Origin: Pseudomonas sp. IAC-BECa141
Lineage (GTDB): Bacteria; Pseudomonadota; Gammaproteobacteria; Pseudomonadales; Pseudomonadaceae
DNA length: 64,000 nucleotides
Direction: 5' to 3'
NCBI RefSeq assembly: GCF_020544405.1
Contig: NZ_CP065410.1
Span: 4,340,001 to 4,404,000 of the forward strand
Below the pieces are notes generated by a model. That model worked only from the letters and a program-made list of their open reading frames with translations. It was not told where the DNA came from and ran no database searches. Shown here one piece after another: positions 26,982 to 37,919 of this stretch; within the stretch, counting starts at the first letter, position 1, and the number at the start of each line of letters is the position of its first letter. Position numbers and translations under genes: made by a program.

Positions 26982-29485
26982 TGGCACGTCTGCCGCTGTT
27001 GCGTCTGTTCAGTCTCGCCCTGCGCCAACTGATGCGCGATGCCCGCGCCGGTGAACTGCGGGTGCTGTTTTTCGCCTTGGTCGTGGCGGTGGCGGCGAGT
27101 ACCGCGATCGGTTATTTCGGCGCCCGCCTCAACGGCGCAATGATGCTGCGCGCCACCGAGTTTCTCGGCGCCGACCTGTCGCTCGAAGGCAGCTCGCCAG
27201 CCCGACCGGAGCAGATCCGGAGCGGCACCGAGCTGCGGCTGGACCATGCGCAGGTGGTGGAGTTTTCCAGCGTCATCGCTACGGACAACGGCATTCAGCT
27301 CTCCAGCATCAAAGCTGTCGACCGCGCCTATCCGCTGCGCGGCGAGCTGAAAAGCGCCCCCGCCCCTTACGCGACGGAAGAAGCCGGAGGCGAGCCGCAG
27401 CCCGGTGAAGCCTGGGTCGAAGCACGCCTGCTGACGGCGCTGGACCTGAAAATCGGCGACAGTATCGACGTCGGCATGAAGACATTGAAACTGACGCGAG
27501 TGCTGACCTACGAGCCCGATCGCGCGGGCAACTTCTACAGCCTCACACCACGCGTAATGATCAACCTTGACGACCTCGCCGCGACCGGCGTGGTGCAACC
27601 CGGCAGCCGGGTGAGCTATCGCGAACTCTGGCGCGGTGAGCCGCAAGCGCTGGAAACCTATCGTCAACTGATCAAACCGGGCCTCGCCGCCAACCAGCGG
27701 ATTCAGGATGCCCGCGACGGCAACCGACAGATCGGCGGCGCACTGGGCAAGGCCGAACGTTATCTGAACATGGCCAGTCTGGTCGCCGTGCTTCTGGCGG
27801 GGGTGGCGGTGGCGTTGTCGGCCAACCGCTTTGCCAGTCGACGTTTCGATGCCAGCGCCCTGCTGCGTTGCCTGGGCTTGTCGCGCCGGGAAACCCTGGT
27901 GCTGTTCAGTCTGCAACTGACAGTGCTCGGCCTGCTCGCCAGCCTCAGCGGCGCCCTGCTCGGCTGGCTCGCACAATTGGGATTGTTCGCGCTTTTGCAT
28001 GATCTGCTGCCGACCGACGTACCGCCGGGTGGCTTGCTGCCGGCGCTCGCCGGAATCGGCACCGGACTGGTCGCCCTGGCAGGTTTCGCCCTGCCACCGC
28101 TCGCCGCACTGGGCCGCGTGCCGCCATTGCGGGTATTGCGCCGGGACATGCTGCCGATTCCGTCGAGTACCTGGATGGTCTATGGCGCGGCACTCGGCGC
28201 GCTTGGGCTGATCATGTGGCGCCTGAGTCTGGACCTGCTGCTGACATTCGCCCTGCTTGGCGGTGGCGTGGTGGCCGCGCTGGTGCTCGGCGGCTTGCTG
28301 CTGTTGCTGCTGCAGAGTCTGCGTCGCCTGCTCGCACGCGCGTCCCTGCCGTGGCGGCTTGGTCTGGGTCAGTTGTTGCGCCATCCTTTGGCGGCGGCTG
28401 GCCAGTCATTGGCCTTCGGGCTGATTCTGTTGTCCATGGCTTTGATTGCACTGCTGCGCGGCGAACTGCTCGACACTTGGCAAAACCAGTTGCCGAAAAA
28501 CGCACCCAACTACTTCGCTCTGAACATCCTGCCGGCGGACAAACAGGCCTTCACCGATCACCTGATCAATGTCTCGGCCCAGGCCGCGCCGTTGTATCCG
28601 GTGGTGCCGGGACGGCTGATCAGCATCAATGGCGAGGCGGTGCAGCAGATCGTCAGCAAGGATTCGGCCGGCGACCGTGCCATCCAGCGCGACCTGAGCC
28701 TGACCTGGGCGGCCGACCTGCCGGCGGGCAATAAAATCACCGCCGGCTCGTGGTGGACCGGTCAACCTTCGGATGACGTTCCGGGCGTTTCGGTCGAAGG
28801 CAAAGTGGCCGAAAGCCTGAAACTCAAACTGGGCGATCACATGGTGTTCAGCGTCGGCGGGGTCAATCGCGAGGCGAAGGTCACCAGTCTGCGGGAGATC
28901 AACTGGGACAACTTCCAGCCGAACTTCTTCATGATCTTCCAGCCCGGCACCTTGAAGGATCTGCCGGCGACTTACCTGACCAGCTTCTATCTGGCGCCCG
29001 GCCACGATCAGCAGATTGTCGAGTTGTCGCGAGCGTTTCCGGCGGTGACCATCCTGCAGGTCGAAGCCTTGCTCGAACAGCTGCGCAGCATCCTCGCCCA
29101 AGTCACCCTGGCGGTGGAGTATGTGCTGTTGTTTGTGTTGGCGGCGGGGATGGCGGTGCTGTTTTCAGGGTTGCAGGCAACGCTGGATGAACGCATTCGC
29201 CAGGGGGCGCTTTTGCGTGCGCTGGGTGCCGAGCGGCAGTTGTTGATCAAGGCGCGACGGATCGAGTTCGGCTTGCTCGGCGCGGTCAGCGGATTGCTCG
29301 CGGCCATCGGTTCGGAAGTGGTGAGCCTGGTGCTGTATCGCTTCGCCTTCGATCTGCCTTGGCATCCCCATCCGTGGTTGCTGCTGTTGCCGTTGATCGG
29401 CGCGGCGCTGATTGGTGGCGCCGGGGTGTTCGGCACACGGCGTGCGCTCAACGCCAGCCCGCTGACAGTGTTGCGTGAGGGTTGA
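26981..29485 (+). CDS. ybbP: ABC transporter permease (YbbP-like, FtsX domains)
   Basis: An 834-residue inner-membrane protein. An N-terminal membrane segment (around residues 25-45) and a large periplasmic part precede a central group of several hydrophobic segments (about 265-480); a second periplasmic part and a C-terminal FtsX block of four segments (about 700-830, with [20 protein letters not shown]) follow. This double FtsX layout is that of YbbP. It overlaps the ATPase gene by one base and forms its transport partner. Confidence 0.9.
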   Translation: MARLPLLRLFSLALRQLMRDARAGELRVLFFALVVAVAASTAIGYFGARLNGAMMLRATEFLGADLSLEGSSPARPEQIRSGTELRLDHAQVVEFSSVIATDNGIQLSSIKAVDRAYPLRGELKSAPAPYATEEAGGEPQPGEAWVEARLLTALDLKIGDSIDVGMKTLKLTRVLTYEPDRAGNFYSLTPRVMINLDDLAATGVVQPGSRVSYRELWRGEPQALETYRQLIKPGLAANQRIQDARDGNRQIGGALGKAERYLNMASLVAVLLAGVAVALSANRFASRRFDASALLRCLGLSRRETLVLFSLQLTVLGLLASLSGALLGWLAQLGLFALLHDLLPTDVPPGGLLPALAGIGTGLVALAGFALPPLAALGRVPPLRVLRRDMLPIPSSTWMVYGAALGALGLIMWRLSLDLLLTFALLGGGVVAALVLGGLLLLLLQSLRRLLARASLPWRLGLGQLLRHPLAAAGQSLAFGLILLSMALIALLRGELLDTWQNQLPKNAPNYFALNILPADKQAFTDHLINVSAQAAPLYPVVPGRLISINGEAVQQIVSKDSAGDRAIQRDLSLTWAADLPAGNKITAGSWWTGQPSDDVPGVSVEGKVAESLKLKLGDHMVFSVGGVNREAKVTSLREINWDNFQPNFFMIFQPGTLKDLPATYLTSFYLAPGHDQQIVELSRAFPAVTILQVEALLEQLRSILAQVTLAVEYVLLFVLAAGMAVLFSGLQATLDERIRQGALLRALGAERQLLIKARRIEFGLLGAVSGLLAAIGSEVVSLVLYRFAFDLPWHPHPWLLLLPLIGAALIGGAGVFGTRRALNASPLTVLREG

Positions 29486-29519
29486 TAGACTCCAGCCGTC
29501 TCCCTCAAAAGAACTTGCC

Positions 29520-30017
29520 ATGAGCCGTTATCGCCCTCCCCGCACCGCTGGCACCGCGCTGATCACCCCTGAGGGTGAAGCGCGGATGCGGGCCGAATTC
29601 CATGAGCTGTGGCATGTGCGCCGTCCGCAAGTGACGCAATCGGTCAGCGAGGCAGCGGCTCAGGGTGATCGTTCGGAAAATGCCGAGTACACCTACGGCA
29701 AGAAAATGCTGCGCGAGATCGACAGTCGCGTGCGTTTTCTCACCAAACGCCTTGAAGCGCTCAAAGTGGTCAGCGAAAAACCGAGTGATCCGAACAAGGT
29801 CTATTTCGGCGCCTGGGTGACCATCGAAGACGAGGACGGCAAACAGTCGCGCTATCGCATCGTCGGCCCGGACGAACTGGACCTGAAACTCGGCCTGATC
29901 AGCATCGACTCACCACTGGCCCGCGCCCTCATCGGCAAGGCGCTGGATGCGGAAGTGCGGGTACAGACGCCGACCGGCGAACAGTTCGTCTACATCGTGG
30001 CGATCGAATATCCCTGA
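29520..30017 (+). CDS. greB: Transcription elongation factor GreB
   Basis: A 165-residue Gre factor. The N-terminal coiled coil has the acidic tip [20 protein letters not shown]; the C-terminal domain contains [28 protein letters not shown]. The SPLARALIG block and the -YGKK- sequence place it with GreB rather than GreA. It stimulates cleavage of backtracked RNA by RNA polymerase. The ATG at 29520 matches the family N-terminus SRYRPP; a ribosome site is not strong. Confidence 0.94.
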   Translation: MSRYRPPRTAGTALITPEGEARMRAEFHELWHVRRPQVTQSVSEAAAQGDRSENAEYTYGKKMLREIDSRVRFLTKRLEALKVVSEKPSDPNKVYFGAWVTIEDEDGKQSRYRIVGPDELDLKLGLISIDSPLARALIGKALDAEVRVQTPTGEQFVYIVAIEYP

Positions 30018-30020
30018 CGC

Positions 30021-30329
30021 TCAGCGCCGGGTAATCAGGCCCTGGCGTGCGACGCGGGTCAGTTGGCGAATCATTTCCGGCGCTTCTTCAAGACTCGGAG
30101 CCTGAATGACGGCCAGATCGAAGCTGTCATCGGCAAAACGCGCCAGCGACTCACCGTCTTCGACAAACTGGATCAGAAATGCGGCAGGACCGCCGCTGCG
30201 ACGTGGCCAGCCATCGAGATAACGCAACAGCGTCGGCTGATGTTTGCCGCCAAGCAGGATTTTCGGATTGCGCTGGGTGATGTGTGCCGTGATCGGCGCG
30301 GGACGTGCTGGAGGGCGTAGTGCATTCAT
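30021..30329 (-). CDS. Hypothetical protein, possibly methyltransferase-derived
   Basis: A 102-residue protein without a recognised family. Its C-terminal half, ADDSFDLAVIQAPSLEEAPE followed by MIRQLTRVARQGLI, resembles the last strands of a class I SAM methyltransferase (SFD.V, then an R.L..G segment), but the SAM-binding loop is absent. It may be a regulatory remnant or a distinct small family. It converges on greB with a three-base gap. Confidence 0.55.
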   Translation of the reverse strand: MNALRPPARPAPITAHITQRNPKILLGGKHQPTLLRYLDGWPRRSGGPAAFLIQFVEDGESLARFADDSFDLAVIQAPSLEEAPEMIRQLTRVARQGLITRR

Positions 30330-30534
30330 CGTGTCGTGTCTCTGCCTCAAAAGTCTGCATGGCAGGTGAGAGGCAACACCGAACCAGCGCTTTAGCGGTA
30401 TTTCGAAGCCCTGTTCCGGCTTCTGACGGCAACTGAAGAATAGTCACCTGGCGCCCCGCAAGTAGCTGTTTAAATCGGCGCATGAGCGGCATCCTAGAGA
30501 ACGTGACCGGCCAGTGTCAAGAATCAGCCGCAAC

Positions 30535-30564
30535 AAAAAAGGCCCGCATAATGCGGGCCTTTTG
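30535..30564 (-). terminator. doxX terminator
   Basis: The stem ggcccgcat/atgcgggcc has a T run after it on the minus strand (and an A/T flank both ways). It lies about 16 bases after the doxX stop. Confidence 0.87.
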
Positions 30565-30579
30565 CTTGAGCCAGAGCCT

Positions 30580-31014
30580 TCAACCGGCGATGGCGCGATC
30601 CACCGAGAGCTTGCCGGCACCTTCGATCAGTACCGCGAGGCTGCCACCGAGCAGAGCCAGGGCGAACTCGTAACCATTGTTGGCCATGAACAGACCGTTG
30701 CTGATGTGCACAGTGAAAATGGCCACCAGCGACAGGAAGGTCAGACCCAGTGCCGCCGGGCGCACCAGCAGGCCGATGATCAGCGCCAGACCGGCGAAGA
30801 ACTCGGTGCCGCCGGCCAGTGTGGCCATCAGATAACCCGGGGTCAGACCGATGCTTTCCATGTATTGCGCGGTGCCTGCCAGACCGTAGCCACCGAACAG
30901 ACCAAAGAGTTTCTGCGAGCCGTGGGCGGCGAAGATCACGCCGACGGCAATGCGCAGAAGGGTCAGACCGTAGCCGGCGCGGGTGAACAGGACCTTGTTG
31001 ATCAGAGAGCTCAT
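30580..31014 (-). CDS. DoxX family membrane protein
   Basis: A 144-residue protein with four hydrophobic segments: GLTLLRIAVGVIFAAHGSQK, LMATLAGGTEFFAGLALIIGLL, ALGLTFLSLVAIFTVHIS and FALALLGGSLAVLIEGAG. This is the DoxX/DUF417-like pattern found in quinol-linked or redox-stress membrane complexes; the actual role is unknown. AAGGAAA precedes the start. Confidence 0.87.
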   Translation of the reverse strand: MSSLINKVLFTRAGYGLTLLRIAVGVIFAAHGSQKLFGLFGGYGLAGTAQYMESIGLTPGYLMATLAGGTEFFAGLALIIGLLVRPAALGLTFLSLVAIFTVHISNGLFMANNGYEFALALLGGSLAVLIEGAGKLSVDRAIAG

Positions 31015-31121
31015 GTTGCGTTTCCTTGTGGTCAGAAGTGCTTGTTGGTTGGCCGCTATATTAATCAGTTAATTTCATGTTAAAAGCGCAAAAAATCCGC
31101 CATAACAATCAACTTATTAGA

Positions 31122-32543
31122 TCATTTGCGTGAGACCACTTTTTGCCCTGCGGGCTCCAACGACTCCCGCTCCCGGTCGAACGCCAAGTAATACTTGTTC
31201 ACGCTATTAACATAGCTGACGGCTCCCATTCCCACCTGCTCCATGGCGATGCGCTCGACCTGGAAGAACCATTGGTTGGGATTCAGGCCGCGACGCCGCG
31301 CTTCTGCACGCATGCCTTGCACCCGCTCCGGCCCGATGTTGTAGGCGGCCAGAGTGAACGCCATGCGCTCGCGCTCGTTGAGTTTCGGGCTATTGAAGAA
31401 CTTGCGGCGGATCATCGCCAGGTACTTGGCCCCGGCCTGCACATTCGCATCGAGATTCTGGATATTGTTGACGCCGACCCGCTGCGCAGCGGACGGCGTG
31501 ATCTGCATCAACCCGGTTGGCCCGCCGCCGCTGCGCGCGCTGGGTTGCAGCGCAGACTCCTTGAAGGCCAGCGCCGCCAGGTTGAGCCAGTCCATATTTT
31601 GCGCTTCGGCGTGTTTCTGCAGCGTCGGGCGCAGTTTTTCCAGTCGCTGACGGTCAGCCTTGGCCAACGGATAGTGCACTTGATAGAGGCGGCGGTAGAT
31701 CCGCAGGAATGCCGCATCTTCGTTCGACGGTTTTTTGTAGCCGGTCAGGAAGCGGTCGATGCTGGCCCGTAACATCGAGGCATCGCGGCGCACGAACCAG
31801 TATTCCTCGCCCGGTTCGCTGATCATCACCTGCCGGTCGAAACGCAGCTTGGGCAGGATCTTGCCCCAACGCTCGGCAATCGGTTGCTCGACGATGGTCA
31901 GGTGGAAGATACCGCCCTGGACCATTTCCAGCACATCTTCGACCGCCAGCGTCGGATCGACCCATTCGATCTTGATCGGCGCCAGTTTGTGTAGCGCCAG
32001 CTTCTGGTTGAGCTGACTCACCGCCTCCCCTGCCGCACTGCCGGTGGGCAATGCCAGGGTTTTGCCGGCCAGTTGTTCGACCTTGGTGTAGCGCTTCTCG
32101 CCCTTGATGCCGACCAACACCAGCGGCACGTTGCTGGCAATCGGCTCGCTGCTTGCGACCGCGTGGCCCGGTTGCAACTCGAGCAGTTCGCCCGGCGCAA
32201 CAAGATCACCTTCGCCGCGCTGCAACGCGCCGAGCAATTGGTCCTTGGCTTTGGGGATGATCTTGAGGGTGACTTCCTGGCCGTCGCGGGCGTGGCCGTT
32301 GAGGTACTGCTCGAAGGCACGCAGACGGTGGTATTCGACGCCGATGGCCTGACCCTGGACTTCGCCAGAGCTGTTGCGGCTCTGGTTGACCAGCACCCGC
32401 AGGACGCGGCTGCTGCGGATCTCGGTCAGGTCGCGGACCTTGGCGGTCGGCACGGCTTGCAGCGGCCCGGGCAGCCGCGCGACCGCCGTCATCGGCAGCA
32501 GCAACGAACCACACAGCAGGAGCAAAACCGACGGACGAACCAT
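31122..32543 (-). CDS. Membrane-bound lytic transglycosylase, MltF-like
   Basis: A 473-residue periplasmic protein with a signal peptide (MVRPSVLLLLCGSLLLPMTAVA). Residues about 45-290 form a solute-binding-protein domain (SRVLRVLVNQSRN onward), as in MltF. The C-terminal SLT domain has the catalytic glutamate in ALAFKESALQPSA, then GPTGLMQITPSAAQRVG and LAAYNIGPERVQ. It would cleave peptidoglycan glycan strands with the N-domain acting as a sensor. GGAGAG lies close before the start. Divergent from tatD. Confidence 0.9.
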   Translation of the reverse strand: MVRPSVLLLLCGSLLLPMTAVARLPGPLQAVPTAKVRDLTEIRSSRVLRVLVNQSRNSSGEVQGQAIGVEYHRLRAFEQYLNGHARDGQEVTLKIIPKAKDQLLGALQRGEGDLVAPGELLELQPGHAVASSEPIASNVPLVLVGIKGEKRYTKVEQLAGKTLALPTGSAAGEAVSQLNQKLALHKLAPIKIEWVDPTLAVEDVLEMVQGGIFHLTIVEQPIAERWGKILPKLRFDRQVMISEPGEEYWFVRRDASMLRASIDRFLTGYKKPSNEDAAFLRIYRRLYQVHYPLAKADRQRLEKLRPTLQKHAEAQNMDWLNLAALAFKESALQPSARSGGGPTGLMQITPSAAQRVGVNNIQNLDANVQAGAKYLAMIRRKFFNSPKLNERERMAFTLAAYNIGPERVQGMRAEARRRGLNPNQWFFQVERIAMEQVGMGAVSYVNSVNKYYLAFDRERESLEPAGQKVVSRK

Positions 32544-32778
32544 CCACTCTCCGGAAAGAATACGGGCGTTTTCACCGCTGAACGGTCGCAAAACACCGAC
32601 GAAAACAGAGCGCCTGGAGCGCTGATAAAGTGCGAGAGACTGGCACAGTGATAGCAATGCTGTCACACCTGCCTGCCTCGCGGCCTCAACAGACAGCCAT
32701 AAGCCGTTGTAGTTCTTGGCTTTTCTTATAAATCTACAGCTCTGATATGCTTTCCGGCCTTCGGCCCGAGGTAGCACC

Positions 32779-33585
32779 ATGCAACTCATCGATATCGGCG
32801 TCAACCTGACCAACCCCAGTTTCGCCGACAAACACCAGGCCGTGCTCGACCGCGCCTACGCTGCCGGGGTCTGCCAACTGGTGCTGACCGGCACCAGCGT
32901 CGAGGGCAGCGAACAGGCGCTGGAACTGTGCCAGCAACTGGATCCGGACGGCCAGCGACTGTTCGCCACCGCCGGCATTCACCCGCATTCGGCCAGCGAC
33001 TGGAATGCCGACAGCGCACGGCGTCTGCGCAGCCTGCTGCAAGAATCGAACGTAGTGGCGGTGGGCGAGTGCGGGCTGGATTTCAACCGTGATTTCTCGC
33101 CGCGCCCGCAGCAGGAAAAAGTCCTCGAAGAACATCTGGCGCTGGCGGCCGAACTGCAATTGCCGGTGTTCCTGCACGAACGTGATGCGAACCAGCGCCT
33201 GCTGGAAATCCTCCGAGACTTTCGCGACAGATTGCCCGCCGCCGTGGTGCATTGCTTCACAGGTGAGCAGAAAGCGTTGTTCAGTTACCTCGACCTGGAT
33301 CTGCACATCGGCATCACCGGCTGGATCTGCGATGAGCGTCGCGGCACTCATTTGCATCCGCTGGTGAAGGAGATCAAACGCGGTCGCCTGATGCTGGAAA
33401 GCGATGCGCCGTACCTGCTGCCACGCACATTGCGGCCAAAACCGAAGAACGGTCGCAACGAGCCGGCGTATCTGACCGAAGTGCTGCGTGAAGTGGCCTT
33501 GCATCGAGGCGAGACCGAGGAAGATCTGGCGGCCCACACCACCGCCTGCGCGCGGGCGTTTTACGGTCTACCTACCCTGCCCTAG
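32779..33585 (+). CDS. TatD family metal-dependent hydrolase
   Basis: A 268-residue TatD-type nuclease of the amidohydrolase fold. The N-terminus [52 protein letters not shown] and [17 protein letters not shown] hold the metal ligands. The IGVNLT start and [11 protein letters not shown] tail match TatD itself more than YcfH/YjjV. A role in 3'-5' exonuclease DNA repair or RNA quality control is known for E. coli TatD. GAGG lies seven bases before the start. Confidence 0.9.
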   Translation: MQLIDIGVNLTNPSFADKHQAVLDRAYAAGVCQLVLTGTSVEGSEQALELCQQLDPDGQRLFATAGIHPHSASDWNADSARRLRSLLQESNVVAVGECGLDFNRDFSPRPQQEKVLEEHLALAAELQLPVFLHERDANQRLLEILRDFRDRLPAAVVHCFTGEQKALFSYLDLDLHIGITGWICDERRGTHLHPLVKEIKRGRLMLESDAPYLLPRTLRPKPKNGRNEPAYLTEVLREVALHRGETEEDLAAHTTACARAFYGLPTLP

Positions 33586-33693
33586 CCGGGGCGAATGCAT
33601 CACTTGTTGATGCACATCAAAATCCGGGCACCTGGGTAGCGGCACAATAATGGCACCTTGCCAAAACTGTTTCCGCTATCAGAGAAGACCTCC

Positions 33694-35175
33694 ATGGGTG
33701 CCTGGCTTAGCAATATCTCGCTGAAATACAAATTCTGGGCGGTCAACGCGGTCGCCTTTGTCACCACCCTGTTGCTGGTGCTGTACGCCGTACAGCTCGA
33801 ACAACAGGCCCGCAGTCACGCCGCGCAAACCTCGGCCCAGGCCCAGGCACAGTTGCTCAAGGCCTGGCCGGCCGGGCAGGCGCTGCCCAAATCCGATCAA
33901 GTGCTGACGTTCAAACGCGGCGAAGCACCGCGCCTCAACGATCAGCCGTTGCTGGAGATCACCGACACCAACGGCTGGATCGAGATCAGTCACTTGCCGT
34001 TGTTCGGCGAAAACCCGCTGCTCGGCGCGGAGGTATTCAGCCGTGCCGATGGCCAGCAGGTCGCCGTGATCGCCTGCGCGCCCAGCCTCAGTCAAGTGTT
34101 CAGCGAGCGCTTCGCCAACTATGCGGTGGCGGTGCTCATCCTGATGCTGGCGATGCTTGGCGCTTCACAGTTGCTGATCCGCTTTCTGCTCAGCCAGCTC
34201 AACACCCTCAAGGACGTAATGCTGCACGTGGAGAAAACCGGCGACCTCGCCGCTCGGGTGCCGCTGGCCTGCAAGGATGAAGTCGGGCAGATGGCCAATG
34301 CGTTCAACGCGATGCAGGCCGGTTATCAGCGGGTGGTCACCACCGTGGCCAACACCGCGCGGCAACTGGATATCGGCGCCGCGCGACTGGCGTCGAGCAT
34401 GAACGAAGTGCGCCACGGCATGCTCGGCCAGCAGAGTGAAACCGATCAGGCCGCCACGGCGATCAACGAAATGACCGCCACCGTCTACCACATCGCTCAG
34501 CACGCCGGCGCCACGCGCGACCTGTCGCAGACCGCCGACGGCCTGGCCGGCAGCGGTCAGCAAGTGGTGAGCCGAGTGCAGACGTCGATTGCCGGGCTGT
34601 CCAGCGGCGTGCAGCAGACCGCCGAGATGATTCAGCGCCTGGCCGAGGACAGCCAGAAGATCAATGGCGTGGTCAGCGTGATTCACAGCATCGCCGAACA
34701 GACCAACCTGCTGGCACTCAACGCCGCCATCGAAGCGGCCCGAGCCGGGGAAATGGGCCGCGGGTTCGCGGTGGTCGCCGACGAGGTGCGCAACCTCGCC
34801 AAACGCGTGCAGACCTCCACCGATGAAATCACCACCATGGTGTCAGCGTTGCAGGCCGGCACCCGTGACGCGGTGGACTTCATGCAGGAGAGTTCGTACA
34901 AGGCCGACGACTGCGTGCAGCAGGCGCAAGAGGCCGGCGAAGCGCTGGCGGAAATCACGGGGGCGGTGGCGCAGATGCGTGAGAGCAACACGCAGATTGC
35001 GGTGGCGGCAGAACAGCAAAGTCAGGTTGCCGAAGAGATGAATCGCGCCGTGGTGAGCATTCGCGATGTCACCGAGAACACTGTGCAGCAGACCGTGGAT
35101 TCGGCGACCACCAGTAACGAGTTGGCGACGCTGGCCGGGGAACTGAACAAGGCGATCGGTCAGCTCAAGCTCTAG
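33694..35175 (+). CDS. Methyl-accepting chemotaxis protein
   Basis: A 493-residue chemoreceptor. The first membrane helix is at residues about 15-32, followed by a periplasmic domain of only about 100 residues, the second helix ([20 protein letters not shown]), a HAMP domain, and a cytoplasmic signalling domain with the conserved hairpin tip [20 protein letters not shown]. No pentapeptide for CheR/CheB is seen at the C-terminus. The short sensor domain gives no clue to the ligand. Start chosen at the Met after a short upstream frame. Confidence 0.9.
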   Translation: MGAWLSNISLKYKFWAVNAVAFVTTLLLVLYAVQLEQQARSHAAQTSAQAQAQLLKAWPAGQALPKSDQVLTFKRGEAPRLNDQPLLEITDTNGWIEISHLPLFGENPLLGAEVFSRADGQQVAVIACAPSLSQVFSERFANYAVAVLILMLAMLGASQLLIRFLLSQLNTLKDVMLHVEKTGDLAARVPLACKDEVGQMANAFNAMQAGYQRVVTTVANTARQLDIGAARLASSMNEVRHGMLGQQSETDQAATAINEMTATVYHIAQHAGATRDLSQTADGLAGSGQQVVSRVQTSIAGLSSGVQQTAEMIQRLAEDSQKINGVVSVIHSIAEQTNLLALNAAIEAARAGEMGRGFAVVADEVRNLAKRVQTSTDEITTMVSALQAGTRDAVDFMQESSYKADDCVQQAQEAGEALAEITGAVAQMRESNTQIAVAAEQQSQVAEEMNRAVVSIRDVTENTVQQTVDSATTSNELATLAGELNKAIGQLKL

Positions 35176-35295
35176 GGCGCAACATCAAAAATGGCCATTG
35201 TCCCTATTACTTCAATAGCCAACCTTGATTCGCCGCTCTGGCTGCCCGGGCCTATTCTTCAACCATGTACTGAACATGGATCGAGGAGCAGCAAC

Positions 35296-35661
35296 ATGGG
35301 CAAACGTCACCCCAACCTTCCCGCGTGGCAATGGCGCGCATATCCGAACAACCATCAGCATCCGACCAATCTGGTGCTGCACCTGATTGCCGTGCCGCTG
35401 TTCATCGTCGCGTTTCTGTTGATCGTCTCCGGTGTGTTCAGCCTGAGTCTGGCCAGTGTGGCGATCGGCGTGATTGGTATCATCGCGGCGCTGGGTCTGC
35501 AGCGCCACGGTCACAGCCTGGAGGCGCAAGCCTCCGAGCCGTTCAGTGATCGCAAGGACGCCGTCTCGCGTCTGCTGGTCGAGCAGTTTCTGACGTTTCC
35601 GCGGTTCTTCCTCAGTGGCGGCTGGTACCGGGCCTGGCGTGAGCGTCACCGCCGCCATTGA
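35296..35661 (+). CDS. DUF962 / Mpo1-like membrane protein
   Basis: A 121-residue protein with two central hydrophobic segments (LVLHLIAVPLFIVAFLLIVS and LASVAIGVIGIIAALGL). The motif YPNNHQHPTNLVLHLIAVP has the spacing of conserved His and Asn residues of the DUF962 family, whose yeast member Mpo1 is an iron-dependent dioxygenase of 2-hydroxy fatty acids. Whether this protein keeps that activity is unknown. GAGGAG lies eight bases before the ATG. Confidence 0.75.
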   Translation: MGKRHPNLPAWQWRAYPNNHQHPTNLVLHLIAVPLFIVAFLLIVSGVFSLSLASVAIGVIGIIAALGLQRHGHSLEAQASEPFSDRKDAVSRLLVEQFLTFPRFFLSGGWYRAWRERHRRH

Positions 35662-35662
35662 G

Positions 35663-36457
35663 TCAGGCGAAGATCGTCACCGTCTGCCGGCTCATGGCAA
35701 TCAGTTCACCCTGCGCGCTCCACAGCTTGGCGGCGACATGGCCGTAACCGTCGGCCGCATACTCGATGTCCGCCAGGTACTGGCAAAAATCCAGCGTGCT
35801 CAAATCCCGTAACGGCTGAACGAATTCGATGGTCCAGGTCAACGTGCTGCCCGGTGCCGGTTTCTTCAGGTACGGCAACAGCGCCGGTGGCCAGGCATCG
35901 ACCAGCGCAAGCAGGTGCGCCTCGTTGACCGGCTCTTCCTTCACATCCCCGCGCAAGCGCACCCAACCGCCCATCAGCCGCGATTGAATGCCGGTGAACG
36001 GCATGCCGCCGACACTCCAGCGCATCGCCAGATGACGCATGAATTCCGGGGTTACGCCTTTGATGTATGGCAGTTCCTGGCAGTCGTCCCAATGTTTCAT
36101 CTCGGGTGCCGGATAGGCTTCCACCGCCACTTCCGACGGCCGCGAAGCCCCGAAGCTGCCTTGCACCATCGTCACCACCTGACCGTTCTGCACGGCGCGC
36201 CCCAGCACCTGACTGACCGCCTTGCCTTCGCGCAGCACTTCGACTTCAAAGCTCACCGGCACTTCGGGCTCGACCGGGCCGACAAAGGTGATCGCCAGCG
36301 AACGTACCGGCCGATCAGTCGGTACTCGGGTGCGCATCACTTCAAATTGCAGTGCTGCCACCAACCCGCCAAAACTGGCCCGGCCCTGGCCCCACTCCGC
36401 CGGAATCGTTACCTCCGGTTGACGACGGACAGCATCGATCAGATCGCAAAAGCGCAT
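35663..36457 (-). CDS. Acyl-CoA thioesterase family protein (TesB-like double hotdog)
   Basis: A 264-residue protein with two hotdog domains. ASFGGLVAALQFEVMRTRVP and SLAITFVGPVEPEVPVSFEV belong to the first, and TWTIEFVQPLRD to the second, like thioesterase-like superfamily proteins (4HBT_3). It probably hydrolyses acyl-CoA thioesters; chain-length preference unknown. The ATG at 36457 has GAGG six bases upstream; a GTG five codons earlier is less likely. It converges on the Mpo1-like gene with one base between stops. Confidence 0.85.
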   Translation of the reverse strand: MRFCDLIDAVRRQPEVTIPAEWGQGRASFGGLVAALQFEVMRTRVPTDRPVRSLAITFVGPVEPEVPVSFEVEVLREGKAVSQVLGRAVQNGQVVTMVQGSFGASRPSEVAVEAYPAPEMKHWDDCQELPYIKGVTPEFMRHLAMRWSVGGMPFTGIQSRLMGGWVRLRGDVKEEPVNEAHLLALVDAWPPALLPYLKKPAPGSTLTWTIEFVQPLRDLSTLDFCQYLADIEYAADGYGHVAAKLWSAQGELIAMSRQTVTIFA

Positions 36458-36578
36458 GGAAACCTCGGACACGAAAAAGGGAATGACCGGATCTTAACCA
36501 GCGCGGCAGAGCCGCGCAGCGTCCATTCCGGTCAAAGAGACTGACAGATAAGACAGCGGCGCTGCGCGCCAGCGGGTT

Positions 36579-37346
36579 TCAGGACTTGAAGCAGGCCGCG
36601 CTGAGTTTATCCAGTACCCGGTCGGCCTTGATTTCGGCTTTGGCCATGGTCGCCTGCCAGGTGGCGACGCAGGGTCGCAGATCCGGCTCCAGTTCGGCAC
36701 GCGCCAGCCATTGCCAGCAATCGTGCCAGTCACCGAGGGCACCTTGTGCGGATTTCAGACGGGTTAATGCGGCTTCCGGCAGACGATCGAGTTCCGGGTA
36801 AGCCTCGATGCCGTAACGCACGCGCTTGATCAGCAAACGCAGACGATGGCGGTCGTGGGCCGGGTCGTGCAGCGCCACGTCGAGGTTTTTCCATTGTTTG
36901 CCCAGACGTTTCTCGATGCGTTTGTCCAGGCGCTTGAGCAATCCCTGGCGCTGGGACGCTCGCAGAAAGCGCGGGAAGGCGTCGAGGATCATCAGCAGCG
37001 AAGCCACTTCGGCGCTGGCCGCCAGCGTCGGATACGCCTCGGCCATTTGCGCCATGCGGCGCTGCGCGGCTTCGGGCTGATCATGTTTGATCAGCCAGGC
37101 CGCCAGCACTTCGCGGTCGCGCCATGGCGTGGTCAGTTGCCCCACCGCAGCCGCCGCATCTTCCAGTTGCTCGACACCGGGCAAACCGCGCAACGGCCGC
37201 AACAGGCTGCGCAAACGGCGCACGGTGGTGCGCAAATCATGCAGCGCCTCAGGGTCGGTCCGCGCAGTCAGACGGGCCTGACAGCCCAGCAGCCGTACTT
37301 CCAGGCTCAGGACATGGGCCACCAGCCGATCAACCAACGCAGACAT
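36579..37346 (-). CDS. CHAD domain protein
   Basis: A 255-residue all-helical CHAD domain protein. The repeated conserved histidine-containing helix is visible as EALHDLRTTVRRLRSLLR and again as DRHRLRLLIKRVRYGIEAY, with many Arg/Lys residues lining a positive cavity. CHAD domains bind polyphosphate and localise to its granules. AGGAGC lies six bases before the ATG. Confidence 0.9.
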   Translation of the reverse strand: MSALVDRLVAHVLSLEVRLLGCQARLTARTDPEALHDLRTTVRRLRSLLRPLRGLPGVEQLEDAAAAVGQLTTPWRDREVLAAWLIKHDQPEAAQRRMAQMAEAYPTLAASAEVASLLMILDAFPRFLRASQRQGLLKRLDKRIEKRLGKQWKNLDVALHDPAHDRHRLRLLIKRVRYGIEAYPELDRLPEAALTRLKSAQGALGDWHDCWQWLARAELEPDLRPCVATWQATMAKAEIKADRVLDKLSAACFKS

Positions 37347-37423
37347 CGCTTGCTCCTGAATTCAATGGCTTTGCACGAGTGTGAACTGGCGCAAGACACC
37401 TGCCCTTGCGCCACGTCAGCAGC

Positions 37424-37702
37424 TTAGCGTCCGGCGCGGGATTCGCGAATGTAGAAACGCGCCTTTTCGGCCTTCTTGGTGCAGCCTTCGAAACCCTCGA
37501 ATTGCTGCTGAGTCTTGGCCGCCGTCAACAGCGACAACGCCTTGGAATAGCTGACGGTGCCGGCAAACCCTTCGGCCTTCGCCAGGTCCAGTTCATGCCA
37601 CGCCGCGTCGAGCTGGCTGCCGCAGCTGTCGCGATAAGCGGTCTTGCCGGCGCAACCGGCCAATGCCAGAGCCATCAACGGCACACAGATCCAGGCTTTC
37701 AT
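37424..37702 (-). CDS. Small lipoprotein of unknown function
   Basis: A 92-residue protein with a lipoprotein signal, MKAWICVPLMALALAGCAG (Cys17 expected as lipidation site). The mature part is short, has two further cysteines that could pair, and reads ELDLAKAEGFAGTVSYSKAL; this resembles small outer-membrane-associated proteins with one TPR-like hairpin. The start is the ATG at 37702; the GTG before it is less likely. It lies about 80 bases downstream of the CHAD gene, probably in the same transcript. Confidence 0.75.
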   Translation of the reverse strand: MKAWICVPLMALALAGCAGKTAYRDSCGSQLDAAWHELDLAKAEGFAGTVSYSKALSLLTAAKTQQQFEGFEGCTKKAEKARFYIRESRAGR

Positions 37703-37919
37703 CACTCACACCTCAAAGATAGGTCAACAGTCGTGCAGGTAAGACGGTAAGGCAGCGAAAAAGTGCCTTGTACCCCGCAATTGCACCGCACTGCAAAAGA
37801 TAGCGCCGACGGGTCATGAAGTATCGAAAAAACGACGCCATGGCCGCCCCGAGCGACCCCGGCGATTGAAGCCCGGCCCTCGATGGGTGCATTGTGGAAC
37901 CTTGCCGGGAGGAAGACGG

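Noticed and set aside
26825..28384. A 519-codon minus-strand frame opposite ybbA/ybbP
   Set aside because: Gln/Arg/Ala-rich shadow sequence; the plus strand carries a conserved ABC transporter pair.
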